Part shown: piece after piece, positions 34,331-47,702 of the stretch
How positions within the stretch are numbered: position 1 is the first letter of the stretch
Layout: every line of letters starts with the position of its first letter
Source of the DNA: Welwitschia mirabilis
Taxonomy: Eukaryota; Gnetophyta; Gnetopsida; Welwitschiales
Length of the DNA: 64,000 bases
Reading direction: 5' to 3'
Assembly (NCBI GenBank): GCA_051453625.1
Contig: JBOZIK010000001.1
Coordinates: 215,446,788-215,510,787 of the forward strand
Notes under the pieces: model-generated
What the model was told of the DNA's origin: nothing
Databases searched by the model: none
The model's input: only the letters and a program-made list of their open reading frames with translations
Position numbers and translations under genes: made by a program

Positions 34331-36034
34331 CTGCTTTTTGAAAAGCTTTCATATGGAAACTCAATAGTTTAGTAGAATTAGGATGAAGCTCTAAGAATCT
34401 AACTACTTCTAGAATGCCTTCTATAAATTTGACTTCAATTTGACTTTCAATAAGAAAGGTGAAATTGATAGTTAATCTTGTAATGTATCCAAAAGTAAGA
34501 TGCACAATTAGCATTAGGAGTCATGGATACCCTAATGTCTAGATCAACTTCAATAAAATTTTCGCCAAAAAAGTGCTTGCATGAAACTTTTGTTTCAAGA
34601 ATAAAAATAGTCTACTTCCCCATGGTAATTCTAATGATATAATCCTTTGATTATGTGAGAAAATAACTTAAGTTAAGAATTCCTTAAGGAATTGATTCAT
34701 ATTGATCTAATGATTGGTAAAAGCAAGATGAAGAGTTTAGTAATTAAAGTACATCAATATTAAATGATTAATTATATTTCAAGAAGAATGTTGGTAACTA
34801 AATTTAAAATCATAAAGATGAAACCTTCCTATGATTACTTACTTCCATTTAGTCATTCAAATAATGGAAGTTTCTTTTATTCATATCCATCACTCCCTTT
34901 GATTAAACATTTAAGTCTACTAAACTAAATTACTAGGTGCAACTATTAATCACCTGATTTACTCTAGCATGCATTCTACATAATTATATAAAAATTGTAT
35001 TACAAATGTTCAACTTAGATCATTTAGTTTTATAGTATGCACCTAGATTATTGGTCAATCTAATAACTCAAACTAGTGTTTTACTAATCTTTATAGTGAA
35101 GAAGTCTGATTAAAAGCTAGTTACTAGTGAATATGTCAAATGATCTAATAATAGAGATTTCTATCTCAATATAGAAAAGTAGAAAAAGTATTTGAAGATG
35201 TAATTAATAATATAAATGCCCTCTAATGGAAAATTAAAGGCTCCCATACAATGCTTGAAATTTATTCAACATGTATTATGGACTCAAAGTACACAGAACT
35301 GGAATATACCTTTAATGTTATAATCGCATATGGATTAACTATAAATAGAAGACATTGATAACAGTTATCTTAAGATTAAACCTCTATAATAAAAAATTTG
35401 GTTATTTTAATAATCTTACTTTCATTTTATCTTTTCTTTTATCTAATAGATGTTATTAAAAAATAAGTTTTCAGAAACATTGTAACAATCCTATGTAAAA
35501 TTTTATAAAAAACCAATAATGTGAATGAGATAACCAACCTATTTAAATGAAGACACAAAGCAATGTCTTGGCTTTATACCTTATTCAATTTCTAAAGATT
35601 TAATCTTTACATATGACAAAAAGAAAAAACATTCATCAGCAAAACAAACTTAATGATGACTTAACATGTAGGAAATTAAATAAAAACCTATAAAATAGAG
35701 ATGCTATAATTTTGAAAAGAAGAGAATGTTGCTTACTTACTAGATCATATTGTTTTATTACTTTATAACTCGAATAGTCAATTTTAACTAAAAAACATAC
35801 AAAGTTTTTAGTTAGACCTTTTTAGGAATAAAAAGCACAATTACCTACTATTCTTACATGTGTTTCAATTTTACTTATAGTGGAAAATGATAAAATAAAT
35901 GTATAAACATCAAATTATTCTAGAAAGCATAAATTGCAGGAAATCACATTAGCAATGTCCTAAGTATATTAGTGTATACTAATATGTATCATATCATATG
36001 TTAGTTACATGATACACATCTAACTCAATATTTG

Positions 36035-36232
36035 TTATAATATATACATTCTTGAATAGTTTTAAGATCACATAGAATGTATTNNNNNNNNNNNNNNNNN
36101 NNNNNNNNNNNNNNNNNNNNNNNNNNNNNNNNNNNNNNNNNNNNNNNNNNNNNNNNNNNNNNNNNNNNNNNNNNNNNNNNNNNTTATAATATATACATTC
36201 TTAAATAGTTTTAAGATCACATAGAATGTATT
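36035..36232. other. gap 36084-36183 with duplicated flanks
   Basis: 49 bp before the 100-N placeholder (36035-36083) recur directly after it (36184-36232) with one mismatch. Best read as one sequence split by the assembler. Confidence 0.75.
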
Positions 36233-39089
36233 TAATTATTGTTAGAAATTAGGATCAATTGAGTATTTAGCCTTAACTATAGCCTGCAAGTTTATAGGTA
36301 TTGTAGTTTTCCTATATAAAATAAATGTGAACTCCATTCCAATAAGGCTTACTTCTAGTCAGTATTCCCTTATCAATAATGAGGTCATCTTGTAGTATTT
36401 CAAATTAAAATTTCATTAATTTAGGACAAAATCCATGAGTTATATTTTCTGCATAATATATATTACTAGTAATAATGGTTTACATTTTCGTTTTGAAATT
36501 CGATTCATAAGATGTTAACATAAATACTGAATAGATAAATTTTCAAATAAGAAAACCCATTTTTACTAATAAATCTCTTTGGCCAAATGCATCATTGATT
36601 ATCACTATTGAGGAAGAAAGCATGCTCCAAAAATGAATCTCTTTGGTCAAATGCATTAATGTGGCTTCTTCCCAATAATTCATACATAAAAGGCAAATAA
36701 AATTTTTGATTATATTATGATGAAATGCTACTAGTATGATTTATTACAAGAATAGGTAGTCAATCTTTTCTACTTCTCATTGTCATGTGCAAAATCTACT
36801 TAATTATTAAAAGTGATTCAAATATGATGAGACAATAAAATAATGAGGTAAGCCCAATAAAAAGAGTCACTATCATTTTTTCATATATTAAAATAGAAAT
36901 TTCTAATGAATTATAGCCAAATATGCCATTGATAGTAAAGCACAATCCCTCAATAAGGTTATACTTGCCATGATTTGCAATTTTCTTGGTGATCTTCAGG
37001 TATACCAGACATTAATATGGAAATACCTAGTCTATTGTTAGTCAAAATGACATGTCATCAAGGCATTTTCCTATTACATATTCTCTATTTCCCAATCAAA
37101 TTGGTATAGCAGACACATTTATGTTTGAAAATGTGGAAAATCCATTTGACATTAGTTCAGATGTGTAAGTGATAATTCCAATATAAACTATCTCATACTA
37201 GAGATAGGTAATAATATTATTTATTGTGTAACTGGAAAGATTTCCTCATTTTCTATCATGCAAAAATCATGTTTTAGTTGTAAAATCTAGGTGATGGCAT
37301 TATATCTAATGTATTTTATAGTAAACTATAGATGGTCACTATGAATGAGTCAACAGGCCAAATATTATCTTATTCTAACCTTGAATAAATAAGAATGGTG
37401 TGCTTATATTATCTTATTCTATTACTAATATCATCTCTAATACTTCATTATTAAATTCATAATAAACATGTCAATAAGAGAACCTTAATAATCCTACTTA
37501 ACTTACATCAAATATAATTCTATATGTACTAGTGTTTAAGGGATAGTAGTTTGTGCTTCTATCCTATATTCAAATGATGATGTTAGATTATTGGCATTAG
37601 GAAAAATTGGACATGAGATTAAAAATGTAATAAAATTGAACATATACAAAGTTAAATTGGAGATGAAAGCTTAATATTCCTTTCCTATGTTGCATTAGCA
37701 AGGACACACTTAACATCAAATCTATTATTTTTATACTGTGTGTTTGTCATTATTTACTCAAATGCTCTTCTTAACCCAGAGTTACTAATGATTTCATTTT
37801 CGATCCATTGGCATTTTTTTCCTTCCAAAAATTCATGAACCCATAGGATTTTCTAAGAGCATTGTTGAGTATTGCAATTGCATTCACTACTAATTGGTAT
37901 CTGCATTAGTCTTTGGCAAGAAAAAATTTATACTAAGAATATGTCTACTATGAATTCCATAAATGTTGGGATTATCTTACAATAAGCATATTCTGATGAT
38001 GTTCATTCAAAAAAATAGCTTAACAGCAAGACTATGCCATTACGGAGATCTGGAGAGAAACAAGAAAATGGAAGGCCTTTAACTTTATTGAAATTTTTAT
38101 AAGATACTAATTTATTTTAATCTCTAAAAGACCAATAGAACTCACAAGTCAAAGATGATAAATAAACCTCTCTTGCATAGAATTTAAAATTAAACAGAGA
38201 CTAATTAAACCCTCTTTTTGCATACACACATATTAATCAATTGAATTTATCACTTTCATCACCCTTAACAACTAGCTAAAGTATGATCCTAACTCCTAGA
38301 AATAGTTGATATGTTTTGCATAAATAATTTACTATAGGTAAGAAACATTTCATGCTTAGAAGTGAAGAATCCAAATCTAGAAGCAAAACTTAAATACAAC
38401 CTTTGATAATAGTTATTTAAAAGGCATAAAATAGGAGAAAAACTATTTTAGTGCTTAAATCCTGAATAGGGTCTCAAATCTTGGACAACCTTAAACATTA
38501 CATAATATCAATAGGTACAGTAGAGCAGATAAGATATTGCAAAAAGAAATAAATAAAAACATCAACTGGGTAACTCTAAATAAATAAACCAACAATAAAG
38601 TGCTTGTGAAATGAAAATCCTTTAGTGATGTTTCAGAAGTCCAAAAATAAATGTTTAAATGAAAACTCTTGCTCTACTTTAACTGCAAAATTTTAAAATA
38701 TATGAACAACCTTAGAAGCATCCAAATCCAAAAGCATGTAAATAGTGCTACATATTTGAAAATCTAATCTGCAAAGTAAAAGACATAAAAAAGGAAGTAA
38801 AATTGAAGAAATGACTATTATTAAATCACAGGACTCTATTTATCTAGAAAATTAAAGGCTAAATTATCAACATGATGCTAATATGTCTTGTCTACTTTAT
38901 CTAGTATGTACTTGGATGTTCTGACGAAATAGCCCTTAGCTTCTCATGATACTCTTGGGATTCCTTTCACAGTCCATTAAATTAGTGATACTTTCTTAGA
39001 GGCTACCAAGTTCTTGCACTTATCCAAAGATGTAAAGATATTTCAAACAATAGGCAGTAGTGAGTGATTAGAATTACAACTAGGGAAAA

Positions 39090-39357
39090 AAATGAAGGGC
39101 TCAAGGGCTTGAATAAGAAGGTAGTAAAGTAAAAGAAGGGAATGCAATAAATTTTTTAAGTAGGCTTTAAAGGTGTTTGTTTTATAAACGCTTTTAAAAA
39201 ATTCAAAAGTACTTTTAAGGAATCTATTTAAAAAAATACCTTAACAAAGTTACTTAATTTTCACTCAAGGCATTTATTAAAATAAACACCTTAAAAAGCC
39301 TCATACTTAAGGTTTTTATTCCTAATAAATGCTTAAATGCCTATGATCTTTATATGA
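39090..39357. repeat. CACTA right subterminal repeats and end
   Basis: Inverted relative to the left ends: ggctttaaaggtgtttg at 39162, then acgcttttaaaa, taccttaa, aaggcattt, aacacctt and taaatgcctatgatc up to 39350. A shared cue, ctcaagggcttga near 39098, is the complement of sequence inside the CACTA end at 20242, confirming family membership. Confidence 0.65.
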
Positions 39358-39360
39358 GAT

Positions 39361-42300
39361 GTAGGAGTGTTTTTCCTCATTAGTTACATCTATTTGTTTA
39401 TCTAGGTATAACTTTTAAATGAGATAGCATTGAATTCCTTAACTTATCCTTGTTGTTTAATAGCTTTAACACCCTTTGAGTTGGGAATAAGTTGTGCTAG
39501 AAGCTTACTATTTTTTTCTTATTCATTGTTATTAATGTGTGGATTGTAATCTAAAAAAAATTAGCTCATGCCTTAGTTTAAACATTAATGAGTTTGAGAT
39601 GTTTGATTGTTGATTTTATAACTTTTTATTATTTGTAATGAATGATCTCTTTATGAATTATTTTATAATGTTCCATAGTAACCTACTATAAGGTTTTTGA
39701 GATGGTATTAAAGTAGATGCTTTGTTTTATAGTATCTTTCATAAAAATCTAATTGGTTATTCTAATTCAAGTTGTAAAAATATTCAAAACCAAATGATGA
39801 TTTCCATTGTTGTTATTGAATTGTTATAAAAAAGGCCTTCTATCTTATATAATATTTATTTGCTCAATTACTATATTTTTTAAAAGAGAAATGGATGACA
39901 CTCAACCTCTTATCATATAATATTTATTTTATTAATCCTTATTACTGTAGAGACTAAAATGAATAAACACTCATTAATTTCATGCTCATAAAAAGTATAT
40001 ATTGCACATATAAAGTCATGATGAGTCATTTTGGATTTAAATGTTTTAAGGTTATCTAACCTCTTAGGAATGTCTTCTAACATCTTTAGTAATATTGTTT
40101 TCCTATATAACTTTAGAGTATTGTTTTTCTAGTTTCCTATTTCTAAAGGTTTTATACTAATTTTTATATGTCTAAGATATGTTTTTCAAAGTTTTTCATG
40201 CTTTATCTATCTTTTTAGATGTGAAATTTCTAAAACTCATCATATTTATTAGTTTCTTACTTTACACACTATTTATTCATGAAAATAATTAATAATCTTT
40301 AAGCCTCAAAATCATATTATGAACATCTATCTAATAATTTTTAAATTACTTAGAAACCTTATCTAATAAGTTAGTTATCTTGCCTCTAAAAATGTAGCAT
40401 TTTTCTTTTTATTTAAGCTCATTAATTTTGTATGGGGATAAGTAATTTTTATGAACTCATGAGTGAAATCTATCTATGAACTCATAGAATAGGATTTTAT
40501 GTTATTTAATGAAGGCTTTTCTTTAAGGGAAAAACAAGATGTTTATCTTATCTGCTTGACATTGATCTCCTATGATTAAAATTAAGGCTTAAAATTATCA
40601 GAAATGTCCATAGAAATATTTAGAATCTAAATCATGAAATTTGAATAAGAAATTAATGACTCATGGTTTTATTTCATTTTTATTTATGTGAGGGGATAAA
40701 TGATGTAATAATGTGTAACTAAACACTTATATTGTCATAACACATTCAACATTTTCCTAGCTAATTCTTGATAGACACTATATTTATCTATATCAAACAT
40801 AGTTATTATGACTAAAATAATATCAATGGGATTTTTATTTGAGGATTTACCATTTGAAAACTATAGGTTTTAAGCATTCTTAGTTAAAATCCATGATAGA
40901 GGCATCTAAAATTGATTAGTATTATAATTTTTCATCACTTTTTCTATGAAGTTAGCCAATGGTAGATCTAATCTAATGATGCATAAGAAGTTAATATCAA
41001 TCAATCAAAATATTTTTATAATAAACTACTATAGAAAATAATAGAAAATATTAAAAAACACAATTTAAAATTTAAAATAAGAAGAATTATAAATTAAGTA
41101 TAATGATTTCATAAAAGGAACAATTACATTAATCAATTAGAAAATTTTATTTTGTAGTAAATACATAAAACATGGTATGAAATTAAATGCTATTTGATAT
41201 ATGACATTTAAAAGAAAAGTTTTTCAATTTTAAAAATTTACATTTGCAAAAGAGAAGTATCTATTAATAATAAAACACATAGAAAGGTTCCATGAATTTT
41301 TATAATAGAACTAAAATTACCTTCTCTTCAACCTAGAATGTAAAAATAAGAAGAAATCATACCTAGATAGAAGTATTGTTCCAAATACATATCTAAGGAA
41401 AATTTTTATACATTCATGTTCCTATTATCTTGATGCTCCTACTACTTGTAAAATATGTAAGATTTTTTGTACCTTTTATGAAATCAAATCATAAAAATAA
41501 AAAAATAGAAAAATATTCATAAAGAAAAGTCATTATTGATAAGTCTAGGAATAATGATTACAATCCTTAGCAATGCCATCAAATACCTTATACATCTTAA
41601 CATATATAGTAGATTTTCTTCTACCTGTCAAGGTACAGGTAGTGGTTGAAACTATGGAATTGTGTTATAGTATAGTTAACTATAATTATTATTTTCTTAT
41701 AACAACTATAAAGGTACTTCTAAGCTTACAAGAATTAACAAATCTTTTAAGGAAGGTCTAAATAAAAAGAGACTCTAGAATGTATTTAAAGAATTAATTT
41801 GAATATATATATATCTTCTTATGAATTAAAAATAACCATTCATAGGGTAATCTAATCATGCAAACCCTAGTTAAGTAAAATATATCTAACTATGTATAAC
41901 TTCATTTCATAGATAACTAATAAATTTTTTACTAAAGTATTTGAATGTAATGAAATTATAAATAACAAAAATGTTACATATTATAATCAAATGTAGAAAT
42001 ACTAAAATGGCATAAATGATATTAAAAATTAACATATTAATCATCTAAACATTAAAAAAACATTAAAGGAACAATTCTATGAAGGAAATACAAACTAACA
42101 TTCAAAATATGCTATTACATAATTAGTAACCTTAATTAAATTATCTACGAAAAAGTAAAGCAAATCTAACCATAAATATAAGTGCATTTACTAATGACAT
42201 AAATATTATAAATACTATCAAATCATAGATTAACTTCTATGGTAAATCATAATAAGTATTACATGAGTTAGTCATTTCCTCATACCAATGGATGGAGAAG

Positions 42301-45300
42301 ATAGGCTTAGAATCTCAAGATGAGGTAATTCTTTATCATAGACATTAAAATTCTACATTCAAAGTTTTAGAGTTTTAATGGATGATGAAAATGATGGTGG
42401 ATTTTAAGCTTTAAGACTAACCAAGTGATAGAGGATAAAAGAAGGATGAAGGATGATGATAGCTCTTATTGCAACATAAGATATTTATTAGTTCTTTTTT
42501 TTATTAATAGATTAATAGTACTGAATTTCATAGATGTGTATTCCTTAGTATCTAGTATTAGGTTGTCAAATTATCCTATTAACTTGTTATCTCATCAGGT
42601 TTCTTCCTTTATAAAACCTACTTCACCTTAGAAAGATGATAGTACTAGTAGTCTACATGATAGCACTAGTTCATTCTTCCTATTAATATTCAGTAAAATA
42701 TAGGTAACTCAAGATAACCACATCCTATTAGTACTTTTAGTAATTAATGAATGAACATAATGAAAAATACTTTAATTAAAAATATGGTATTTATAGACTT
42801 AAAAATACATTAATTTACTAAAGTTTAAGATTCAAATACATAAAACTTCAAGTGTAAAAAATTATCTTAATGGAATTATATCTATATGTAGAATTAAAAA
42901 TTATACTTTCTAAAAATAATTGGATAGAGCTAATAATCACAAATATAAATGTTTTTCTTTTATTTTTTACTCTTTCTCTTATCATATCTAATAACATCCA
43001 CTAAATATTTATAATTGAAACTTGATAGCTAATTCTAGAAAGAATTTTCAAGATTGGGATGTTTAATTTTCTTTTAGTGCTTTAATTAAAGCTATATTTA
43101 CTTGATTATACATTTAAGATGATAATTGTGAAAAATTTCTTAAGAGTTTTAAAATAAAATGCTAATTAAAATCAAATTTCTATTAATTGCTTATTGATAA
43201 TTCATTGAACTCTAAGGGAGATGATATTTTAAATTTCATAGCTGACTATTTTGTATCTATCTTTAAGATATATGTTTTTATTCTCAACTTATTTAATTAA
43301 AAATTAACTTGTATTTCTAATAAAATAACTTTAACTCATAATTACCTTTTAGAAAAGAGTGTTACTCTTATAATAACTTTAACTAAATTTTTATAAAAAT
43401 CATTAGGATATAGTATGATAAGACTATGACATTTGATTCAAGAATTAATTTATAAAGGTTTTTAGCTTTTCATATTAATCAAAGAGTTATTTGACTTCTT
43501 TTTCAATCTAAAAATCCTATTCCTAGCTAGTGTTCAATCACTTTTCTTAATATTTTAGTTAAGATTTAATATTTTTTAACCTTTATTATGTAAATGTATA
43601 TTTTAAAATTTAGTGGGGTCTTATTTTAAACTTTATTAAAAAAACTAGAACTTGACTAGAAATTCATCATATTACTTGTTTCTTTAAAGATGTTAGTGCC
43701 TGTGTTACTCCTAAACATGGTATCCAAATACTTTTAATATTGGATGATTAATCCAAAAATAACATTCATTATCTCTGTATCTATTTATTTTAGTAGTTGA
43801 TCTTATGAAATTTCCATAGAAAATTAATCAATCCAAATTTATAATGTTAAAACTCATAATGATCTCAAAAATCCTTCTAATATGTAATAGATGAATCTTT
43901 TTTATTAATAAAATTAATAGAATAATTCCCTTATGTATCCTTTATTGGATTTCTTAATATTTCATGCTCTTAAGATGTAAAATAAATTAGGAAAAATTTG
44001 TATTTTTTCCTTATTTGATAATTATCAATGGCTTTCTATTTGACATTTATCATTTATTAATGTTATAAATATTTTTGATGTTTTAAAAATTTGTTTTTCT
44101 TTGATAAATACCCCAAAAATCTTTGAATATGAAGTTTAGATAAAATTAAAAATAAGGTATAAAAATGTAAATCTAACTATTTTCCACTTGTAGGAAAATT
44201 CATTTTATGTAAAAAACATTTTATTTGCATCTAGTATTCTTCTTATTAAGTTTTATCTTAATAAGCTTATAAAAATAAAGGAGTTATTTTAAAGTATTAT
44301 ATATAATTCACATCTAATACTAGATATGATTATAGTAGAATAGAATGAAATATTTATTCTCTCTCAAAACAACATGGTCAAACTAGGGTTTTGTAGATTT
44401 TTTAAATCGAAATAAAGTTTTATGCAATAAATAAATTTTATAAGTAGTTCATAATCCTGTCTTATTTACTTTACAAAAGATAAGTTAACATCTTTTCTAA
44501 ATATTTGTATATTGTTCATCCTCTGAATTAGATATTCTTCATATAAGATTTAAAATAGGAGGTTTTTATATTTTATAAAACATTTAAAAGTCAAAAAATC
44601 CATTCATTGTCTTATAAGTTGGTAATATTTTGTACCTTCTTAACTAATTCTTCAAGAATTAAATCCATGATGGCTTCTCTTAATCAATGATAAAATTATC
44701 CTTAAAGTGAGTTTAGAAGAATATTATTTCTTTGAGTTCCATTTATTTTGAAGGGTAGTGAATTTAAAGACAATTTAAAATGTTATATATCTCATCCATA
44801 CCAATGTGCCTTACTCACTTCAATTTATAGGATTTTCTACAAAAAAAACCATTAGCTAATCTATAATGATAAATCCATTTGAGATTATCATAAGTGGATT
44901 ACATGAATTATATTTATGACCTTTAATTTTGTAACTTTCTCTACTATGCTCACCTTCTTTATCCTTAGTGTAGTTATCAATGAAATGTGGATGGTTTAGA
45001 ACATGTTTTATAATATCATTTTTATTCAATTTGAAAATTTTTGGTTCTTTATAAATTGAATTATTTTTTTAATATTTCTTACATTTTAACCTTTCTTTAA
45101 GAATTTAATTCCTTCATTTACAATTTTCTTTTGTATTAAAACTTATATTTGTTAAAATATGACTTATCAAATTTTAAATAAATTATAAGAATTATGAAGA
45201 CAAAATAGTACTGTAAAAATTATTTTTATAATCATTGCAAATAATTCTTCATAAGATGAATAAATAAAAATGCCTCAATAAAGAAAACCACAAGATTCAC

Positions 45301-47412
45301 CATCATTTCGTTAGTCCAAAATGATAGGTCATTAAGCAATAAGAATTTATGAACAAGTGATAAATAATATACTATAAATATTAAAGTTTTCAAATAAAAA
45401 TGAAAAGAAAAAGGATACCATAAAAATGTATAAATATTAATATATTAAACATCACATATACTAAAACATTAAAGTTTAATCAATTTAGAATAATGAATAT
45501 GAAAGAACATTCAAAATAGGCTATTTTAGGATCAGTCATCCTAATTATATTTATGATGGAAAGCAATCTAGATCAAATCACAAATCACATTATACTACTA
45601 AGAAATGGAAAAAAGTATTAAATAGAAATTTAGTCCATATTATGCCCTTATGATTGATAAGGAAGTTGCCTCATAAAACAATCATGAGATTGATAAGGAA
45701 GTTGTCTCATAAAATAATAATTCTCACATGCTTAGGGAGGATGGAAAAAAAAGGCTTAGATTCATGATGATAGAATCCCTTAGTATAACCATATAAACCA
45801 CATGAAATCTAGATTAAAATAAGGAAACATAGAAATGCAAAATAACTTTAATGGACATTTAATATTTAGATGTAAAATGGAATTTAAAAAAGGATATGTA
45901 GCCCTCAATATAGGATGGAATTATATATTTTAAGGGCTAGAATTTTACATTTAATTTCATATTCTTAATGTATAGAAGTAAATTAAATCTATTCAAAGCT
46001 AGATTACTCACTAAAATTGATTAAGTGGATCATTACCTTGTTAAAATATTCATCAACTTTTAACATGTAATTCAACTTTTGTTACCTTTTGTATGTTTGA
46101 TTTATAAAATATTCCTTAGCTTTCCAATATTTAATTCAACTTTTGTTACTTTTTATAAGTTTAATTTATAAAATCTTTTCATCTTTTTAATAGTAATTTA
46201 ACTTTTATTTTTTTGTAAGTTTCATTATTTTTTAATAATTAACATTTTCTTTAGCTTGTATGGGACTTGTCATGTTCCAAAATGCCAGTGGTTCCATAGA
46301 TGTAATGGAAAAACATAGATTAATATGTTTTTCATAATAAAACACAATTATTAGTTACTTTTAGGGTAATTTGGATACTTACAAGGATGAAACATAGTTA
46401 ATAATATATTAATTCTAAACATGTCATTCATGACCTTAAAGTATTTTATTTACAAAAGTTTAAGAGGGAAAAGTTAAAAACATTAAAGCATAATAAACAA
46501 GCCACATTCGAAAAGATTTTTACTTGGTAATGCATATAATCAACCTTCTCCTTATATTTTTCTATGGAAATGCCTTCTTATTATTGTTTTATACCAAATG
46601 GAAAAACATCTTATGATCTAGTTTTCCATTAAAAAAATGATCATACAAACTTTTTTAACATCTGATATTCTTCATCACATTAATTTTTTAAATTGGATCA
46701 AAAGTAAGAAATGTCCATTAAAGGTTAATTACCTCTTATAATTCTAATAACTATGTGGATAACCCTTTACTTTCTTATAGGAATGTACCTATGCATCCTA
46801 AATCTAATGCATGTAACCACTATTAATTATTACTTTTTATTTTTAATATTAGTACTTTTCATGTTTTTGTATGTGATCCTCTTAGTCTTTTATTCCTAAT
46901 CATTCCTTTCTAATCTATAGATGTTATTTATCTTATATGTATATTAGAGTTTATTGTTACCAATATAAAACTTTTTACTTTAGATCTAATAATCCCTCCT
47001 AGTACAATATTGAAAATTATAAGGATAACTAAAAACTAAGATATTAATTATGTTATCCTCATTAAGGTTACTGAAGTAATTTATTTCATGAAATTACTTC
47101 TTTATGTCTTGATTATATATCATTTTTGTTAAATATTTAATATTAGAATCTTAAATAAAGATGAATCTCGAATGATAAATCCTTATTAGGATGTTTATCA
47201 TTTCCATTAAGTTATTAAGTTTTTAAAATATTATATAAGACATGGTTATAAATGAAAACATTACCAATAATAAAATTAAGAACTATTCATTTATCATAAT
47301 TTTTAAGTTTAAATTTGTTACACTTCATTTTCATTAAATAAATCTAGTTAAATACTAAGGAACCACTTCATAGTATTTTATCAAAACATGCTAATTTTAA
47401 TTTTCATAATGA
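39361..47412. other. AT-rich DNA with two diverged LTR-like copies
   Basis: About 42060-42330 resembles 45470-45760: both contain acattaaa, acattcaaaata-gctatt, cttaattaaat/cctaattatat and a ggatgga...ggcttaga block, in the same order. They may be LTRs of an unidentified element or separate insertions. The intervening 3 kb shows no pol motif. The block 42783-42866 also resembles 7630-7710. No gene is supported in this stretch. Confidence 0.4.
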
Positions 47413-47426
47413 AATAATAGTATGAG
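47413..47426. repeat. SINE target site duplication (left)
   Basis: Aataatagtatgag; its partner aataatgatatgaa follows the poly-A tail at 47689-47702, 11 of 14 identical. Differences are transitions. Confidence 0.6.
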
Positions 47427-47688
47427 TCAATGATTGCTTACCAGAGTGATAAGGTCATAAACACATGGACTCAAAGGTCTAAATTTTAAACCCTAACAGT
47501 GGTGGAAAAATTAATAGAATAGACTCTTTAAGCCCAAGTGCCACAGGTCAATTTTGTGGTATAAAATTACCTACCCTCTATTGTAGAGAATACAAACAAG
47601 ATAGATTCTGTAAGCCCAAGTGCCACTGGGTATTTGTGTGACATAAAATTACCTTTCAGCTATCTCTTTAAAAAAAAAAAGAAAAAAA
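47427..47688 (+). mobile_element. tRNA-derived SINE with internal 82-bp duplication
   Basis: The head gcttaccagagtgataaggtc at 47436-47456 resembles box A of a Leu/Ser-type tRNA (YCCGAGTGGTTAAGG). Ggtctaaattttaaaccct near 47487-47506 takes the place of box B (GGTTCGAATCC). The body contains two copies of an 82-bp unit carrying aagcccaagtgcca (47530 and 47612) and ending in ataaaattacct. It ends in a long A-rich tail at 47670-47690 and is flanked by imperfect 14-bp target copies. SINEs are non-coding, transcribed by RNA polymerase III and mobilised by LINE machinery. Family name unknown to me. Confidence 0.72.
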
Positions 47689-47702
47689 AATAATGATATG
47701 AA
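47689..47702. repeat. SINE target site duplication (right)
   Basis: Aataatgatatgaa directly after the A-rich tail; pairs with 47413-47426. Confidence 0.6.

Larger units (their letters stand above)
30660..39090. other. CACTA interior, no gene recognised
   Basis: Frames are short and broken. Minus-strand 34514-34284 is an open stretch (LELHPNSTKLLSFHMKAF then SLPSQQDF) of unknown identity that enters the gap at 33749-34283. A plus-strand 84-codon frame at 33459-33713 is hydrophobic and unrecognised. Short direct repeats of aatctctttggycaaatgca lie near 36570 and 36642. No transposase, no RNA gene. Confidence 0.4.
29577..39360 (+). mobile_element. probable CACTA transposon, ~9.8 kb, decayed
   Basis: The left end cactataagaaatatatgc at 29580 is a good CACTA terminus. 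The right end near 39357 (atgcctatgatctttatatga) is a decayed complement of the family end (gcctataattcttgtagtg, seen inverted at 20242). Possible 3-bp target copies gat flank the two ends (29577-29579, 39358-39360). Clusters of ccttaaa / aaggcattt motifs lie just inside both ends. Size is normal for an autonomous CACTA, yet no TNP2-type transposase motif could be found on either strand. It may be a non-autonomous or very decayed copy. The right terminus is the weaker one. Confidence 0.55.

Noticed and set aside
33645-34514. 289-codon minus-strand protein
   Set aside because: The apparent length comes from 535 N flanked by a duplicated 47-bp block. Only two short unrecognised pieces are real sequence.
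20242-39357. One giant 19-kb CACTA element using the left end at 20242 and the right end at 39357
   Set aside because: The gypsy LTR resumes at 25917 and ends with its target duplication at 27080, so the first CACTA must end before 25917. A separate left end exists at 29580.
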